From: Sphingobium trunci
GTDB lineage: Bacteria; Pseudomonadota; Alphaproteobacteria; Sphingomonadales; Sphingomonadaceae
DNA length: 64,000 bases
Direction of reading: 5' to 3'
Assembly: GCF_022664535.1 (NCBI RefSeq)
Contig: NZ_JAKUJY010000003.1
Coordinates: 186,001-250,000, forward strand
Under the pieces are notes generated by a model. The model was not told where the DNA came from. It saw nothing but the letters and a program-made list of their open reading frames with translations, and searched no databases. Positions within the stretch are counted from its first letter, which is position 1, and every line of letters starts with the position of its first letter. Positions 61,541-64,000 of this stretch are shown piece after piece. A program made the position numbers and the translations under genes.

Positions 61541-61669
61541 CCCGGATCGCCGGGACAGCATATCGAAGGCACGCGAAATCCACTTCCATCGCATCGGCAA
61601 GCTCTTCGCGCCGGTGACGGTTCGAAACCTGCAAAATGGGACCATCCCTCCTGGATGGCCGGGAAGGGC

Positions 61670-62452
61670 CTATCTTGCCGCGGACCGGCCGGTCGCGGTC
61701 CAGTAGATTCCGCCCATCAGATGCGCGAGATATTGGGGATCGCGGTACATCTCTCCCTTATGGCCAAGGGTGGTGACGAAGACCCGACCCTTTTCACAGG
61801 AATGATACCAGGCCACCGGATGGTCCCGTCCCATCGGCCTTGCTACCTGGCCGGGCCAGATTTTTGTGGGGTCGTAACTGTCTTCATCCACGTTCAGGAC
61901 CGGGCTGACGCGGATATGATGCGGATTGGCGGTCACATAATATTCGTCGCTCCAGATCCAGCGTTCGGGCAAGCCGTAGGTGGCGGGAAAGCGCCTGTCC
62001 GTCACCGTCACCACGCCGGTCTGGAGCATCGGATGGATGACGAAGCTGCGGCCGACCATCTTTTCATACCATGGCCAGTCGCCGGGCGGCGTGATCGCGG
62101 CGCGGTGCACGACCATCGCATTGCCGCCCGCACGCATATAGGCCTCGAACCGGCTGCGTTGCGTGGCGCTCAACTCCTCGCCCGGCGTATTCAGGAACAT
62201 CACCGCGGCATAGGGGCTGAGATCGCGGTCGAACGTCTCCGTCCTGTTCGTCCAGACCAGCTCGAAATCATGCAGCTTCGCCAGCTTTTCCAGGCTCTCG
62301 CGCGCTATCGGAATATATTCATAATGATATGTGTTAGGGATGGCGAGCACCAGCAGCCTGAACTGGCCCTCCGCCCGGACCGCCGATGCGGTCATGAGGG
62401 CAAGACAGGCACAGAAAAGCCGGACGATGCCGGTCATGCCGCCTACGCTCAT
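61670..62452 (-). CDS. Exported ThuA-like domain protein
   Basis: 260 residues from ATG 62452; an ATG five codons later is also possible. The signal peptide ends near ASAVRA (residue 26). The ThuA (trehalose-utilisation, class I glutamine-amidotransferase-like) fold shows FRLLVLAIPNTYHYEYIPIA, YAAVMFLNTPGEELSATQRS, GGNAMVVHRAAITPPGDWPW and the C-terminal PVAWYHSCEKGRVFVTTLGH. It is coupled by ATGA overlap to the beta-helix/SMP-30 gene upstream. Such ThuA/SMP-30-type pairs occur in saccharide degradation clusters. Its precise reaction is unknown. Confidence 0.87.
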   Translation of the reverse strand: MSVGGMTGIVRLFCACLALMTASAVRAEGQFRLLVLAIPNTYHYEYIPIARESLEKLAKLHDFELVWTNRTETFDRDLSPYAAVMFLNTPGEELSATQRSRFEAYMRAGGNAMVVHRAAITPPGDWPWYEKMVGRSFVIHPMLQTGVVTVTDRRFPATYGLPERWIWSDEYYVTANPHHIRVSPVLNVDEDSYDPTKIWPGQVARPMGRDHPVAWYHSCEKGRVFVTTLGHKGEMYRDPQYLAHLMGGIYWTATGRSAAR

Positions 62453-64000
62453 TCGATATGCGCCGCGTAGAGCGCGTGGTGCGCCAGCATGAACAGCGTT
62501 TTCCCGTCCGGCCCGCCGAACAACAGTTGCAGCGGTCGTTCCGGGACATCGATCCGGCCGATTTCCCGGCCGTCGGGCGCATGGACGAACACCTGCCCGT
62601 TGGCGACATAGACGCGGCCCTGGGCATCGGTGGTGACGCCCTCTCCCCCGCGCTCGGCAAAGACCTTAAGGTCGGTGATCGCGCCGCCTGCGCCGACCTT
62701 GCCGCTATAGGTGCGGTTTTCCGATCCGTTGGTCAGGTAAACCCGTTCGCCAGGCTTTCCCTGAATGAAGCCGTAGCTGTCGAGCGAATCCGAAAAGCGA
62801 AGCCCGCGATGGTCCGCCGGCCCCTGCGCAAAGACGCGCCAGGCAGGCAGCACGATGCTGCCGTCGGGCGAGACATATTCCCGCGCCTTGGGCAGCGCCA
62901 TGTCGCGCGCGAACATTTCGGCAAGGGTGGTGAACCGATAGCTTTTGGGATCGATCTGATCCTTGAACTCGCCATTATTCCACCAGTTGACCGGCAATAT
63001 GGTTGTCGCTCCGGCGTGGGACGTGGCGGAGGTCGGCTGGATCAGCGTCAGGTCGGTGTCGGGCGTGCCGGGCCTGAAGCTGTAGACCGTTCCATTCCGG
63101 CCATGGGAGGACAGCACCAGCAGGTCGCCCGACCGGTCCACGGCCAGATTGACCGGATCGAGCGCCGCGTCGCGGACGATCTCCAGCCCGCGGGCATCGG
63201 ACCAGCCCCAGATGCGCTGGAACTGGCGGTCGATGAAATAAAGCCTGCCCTGCGCGTCCGTCGCGCCCCCGCCGATGGAGTGGAATCCGTCCGCCAGCTT
63301 CTCGACCCTGGCCCCCGCGAAGGTGGAGGGCGTGACCGGCTCGGGCCTGGCGGGCACGTCCAGCACGGCGAACTCCCGTTCCCGCACATCGATGCCATGG
63401 GTCACGTCGCGGATGGCGTTTTCGAAGGGAAATTTGGTCAGCCGCAGGAAGGTCGCGCAGCCATTCTCATCACAGGTGCCAAGCCCGCTTTCCCCGTTCA
63501 CATGGACGTTGCGGAAACGGATATCGTGCGAATTATAGAGCGTCACCGCGGCGGGAGCCGCCTTGCGCGTGCGGGTGACGCGATAGCCATGGAAATTGGC
63601 GATCAATATGTTGCGGGAATCGCGGATTTCCAGCGCCACGGCATCGCCGCTCTCGCCCGCTTCGCCCTCGGTCTGGGGCGCCAGCAATTCCCAGTTGGCA
63701 ACGCGGTTGAGGCCGATTTCGGTTCGGACATGATGCTCCACCGACGCCTGGATCAGGCGGCCGGGGGTGTCCGTATCCGATATCAGTATGCCGGGATGGC
63801 CGAAGGTGCTGGGGCTCCAGATATTGGCGAAGGTTCCGCCGCCGCCGCGTGTTACCCAGAGGCTGGCATATTGCCCGTCCCAGCGCCGGGCGGCATCGGG
63901 ATCGGCCGTCGCATTGTTATTGTAGGGATTGACGCGGCTGCCATCGTAGAGATTGGTGCCGTGGCCGCCCTGAAACTTGACGTCGTTCACCATCGAACGG
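62449..64000 (-). CDS. Beta-helix/SMP-30-like fusion protein (5' end outside window)
   Basis: The frame is open to the window edge, with an internal methionine at 63993, so the true start lies beyond. At least 517 codons are visible. The N-terminal part (ANIWSPSTFGHPGILISDTD, VALEIRDSRNILIANFHGYR, LYNSHDIRFRNVHVNGESG) has the repeat pattern of right-handed parallel beta-helices such as pectate lyases or GH28. After about residue 230 it switches to a six-bladed propeller (GGGATDAQGRLYFIDRQFQR, LAVDRSGDLLVLSSHGRNG, GVTTDAQGRVYVANGQ) of the SMP-30/gluconolactonase type. The two halves could be a polysaccharide-binding or lyase domain plus a lactonase. ThuA follows with an ATGA overlap. Confidence 0.8.
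   Translation of the reverse strand, partial: RSMVNDVKFQGGHGTNLYDGSRVNPYNNNATADPDAARRWDGQYASLWVTRGGGGTFANIWSPSTFGHPGILISDTDTPGRLIQASVEHHVRTEIGLNRVANWELLAPQTEGEAGESGDAVALEIRDSRNILIANFHGYRVTRTRKAAPAAVTLYNSHDIRFRNVHVNGESGLGTCDENGCATFLRLTKFPFENAIRDVTHGIDVREREFAVLDVPARPEPVTPSTFAGARVEKLADGFHSIGGGATDAQGRLYFIDRQFQRIWGWSDARGLEIVRDAALDPVNLAVDRSGDLLVLSSHGRNGTVYSFRPGTPDTDLTLIQPTSATSHAGATTILPVNWWNNGEFKDQIDPKSYRFTTLAEMFARDMALPKAREYVSPDGSIVLPAWRVFAQGPADHRGLRFSDSLDSYGFIQGKPGERVYLTNGSENRTYSGKVGAGGAITDLKVFAERGGEGVTTDAQGRVYVANGQVFVHAPDGREIGRIDVPERPLQLLFGGPDGKTLFMLAHHALYAAHIE

Noticed and set aside
1..64000. CRISPR array, tRNA or rRNA genes, insertion sequence
   Set aside because: No regularly spaced direct repeats, cloverleaf-like segments, rRNA core sequences or transposase-like proteins were found by eye. 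A short tRNA could still be missed without a covariance search.

Overview
The window reads as chromosomal DNA of a sphingomonad (Alphaproteobacteria, Sphingobium/Sphingomonas/Novosphingobium type). This is inferred from the high GC content, three TonB-dependent receptors, Tat- and lipoprotein-type exported sugar enzymes, and the TonB receptor/flavin halogenase/SapC/cupin gene set typical of Sphingomonadales and Caulobacterales. No rRNA, tRNA, CRISPR array or insertion sequence was recognised by eye. Almost every base belongs to a gene. The only gap above 300 bases is 31627-31986.

Layout. 1-1501: start of a 3-hydroxyisobutyrate-dehydrogenase-like gene, a C-terminal scrap of an enolase-superfamily dehydratase, and a GntR/FadR regulator. 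1592-6755: a lipoprotein sugar dehydrogenase fused to cytochrome c, then an iron-type TonB receptor coupled to a PepSY membrane protein. 6757-35484: a large plant-polysaccharide region. It holds GH3, three GH43, GH95 and GH27 glycosidases, three esterases, an MFS transporter, a LacI regulator, an antiporter, and a Tat-exported sugar oxidoreductase with a lactonase. Embedded in it is a divergent module of TonB receptor plus flavin-dependent halogenase on one side and SapC plus a JmjC-like cupin on the other. 35653-41590: mostly housekeeping genes (methyltransferase, degenerate HD-GYP protein, ilvD with a divergent LysR regulator, DUF2189 membrane protein). 41784-55473: a collinear cluster of LysR regulator, amidohydrolase, flavin hydroxylase, GlcG-like protein, two-domain extradiol dioxygenase, FAH-family hydrolase, TonB receptor, alpha/beta hydrolase, GH1 beta-glucosidase and GH106 alpha-L-rhamnosidase. 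55539-64000: SpeE-like protein, exonuclease, a coupled ribosome-modification pair (RluE and an L16-type hydroxylase), GAF protein, Rieske oxygenase with divergent LysR, ThuA protein, and a beta-helix/SMP-30 fusion cut by the window end.

How the genes work together. The 6757-35484 region looks like a regulon for hemicellulose side chains. Two repeated LacI-type operator motifs tie it together. TGGTAGCGCTATC-like sites lie upstream of a GH43 gene, in the TonB receptor/SapC divergent promoter, upstream of the SIAE-like esterase and, more weakly, upstream of the antiporter. GTTAxCGxTAAC-like sites lie upstream of the GH43-GH95-GH27 operon, the MFS-xylosidase operon and the oxidoreductase-lactonase operon. 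The 41784-55473 cluster is best read as uptake of a rhamnosyl-glucosyl aromatic compound such as a flavonoid rutinoside, removal of its sugars, then hydroxylation and meta-cleavage of the aromatic ring. That substrate is an inference from gene content. Gene functions are assigned from motifs and family resemblance read by eye; no database search was run.
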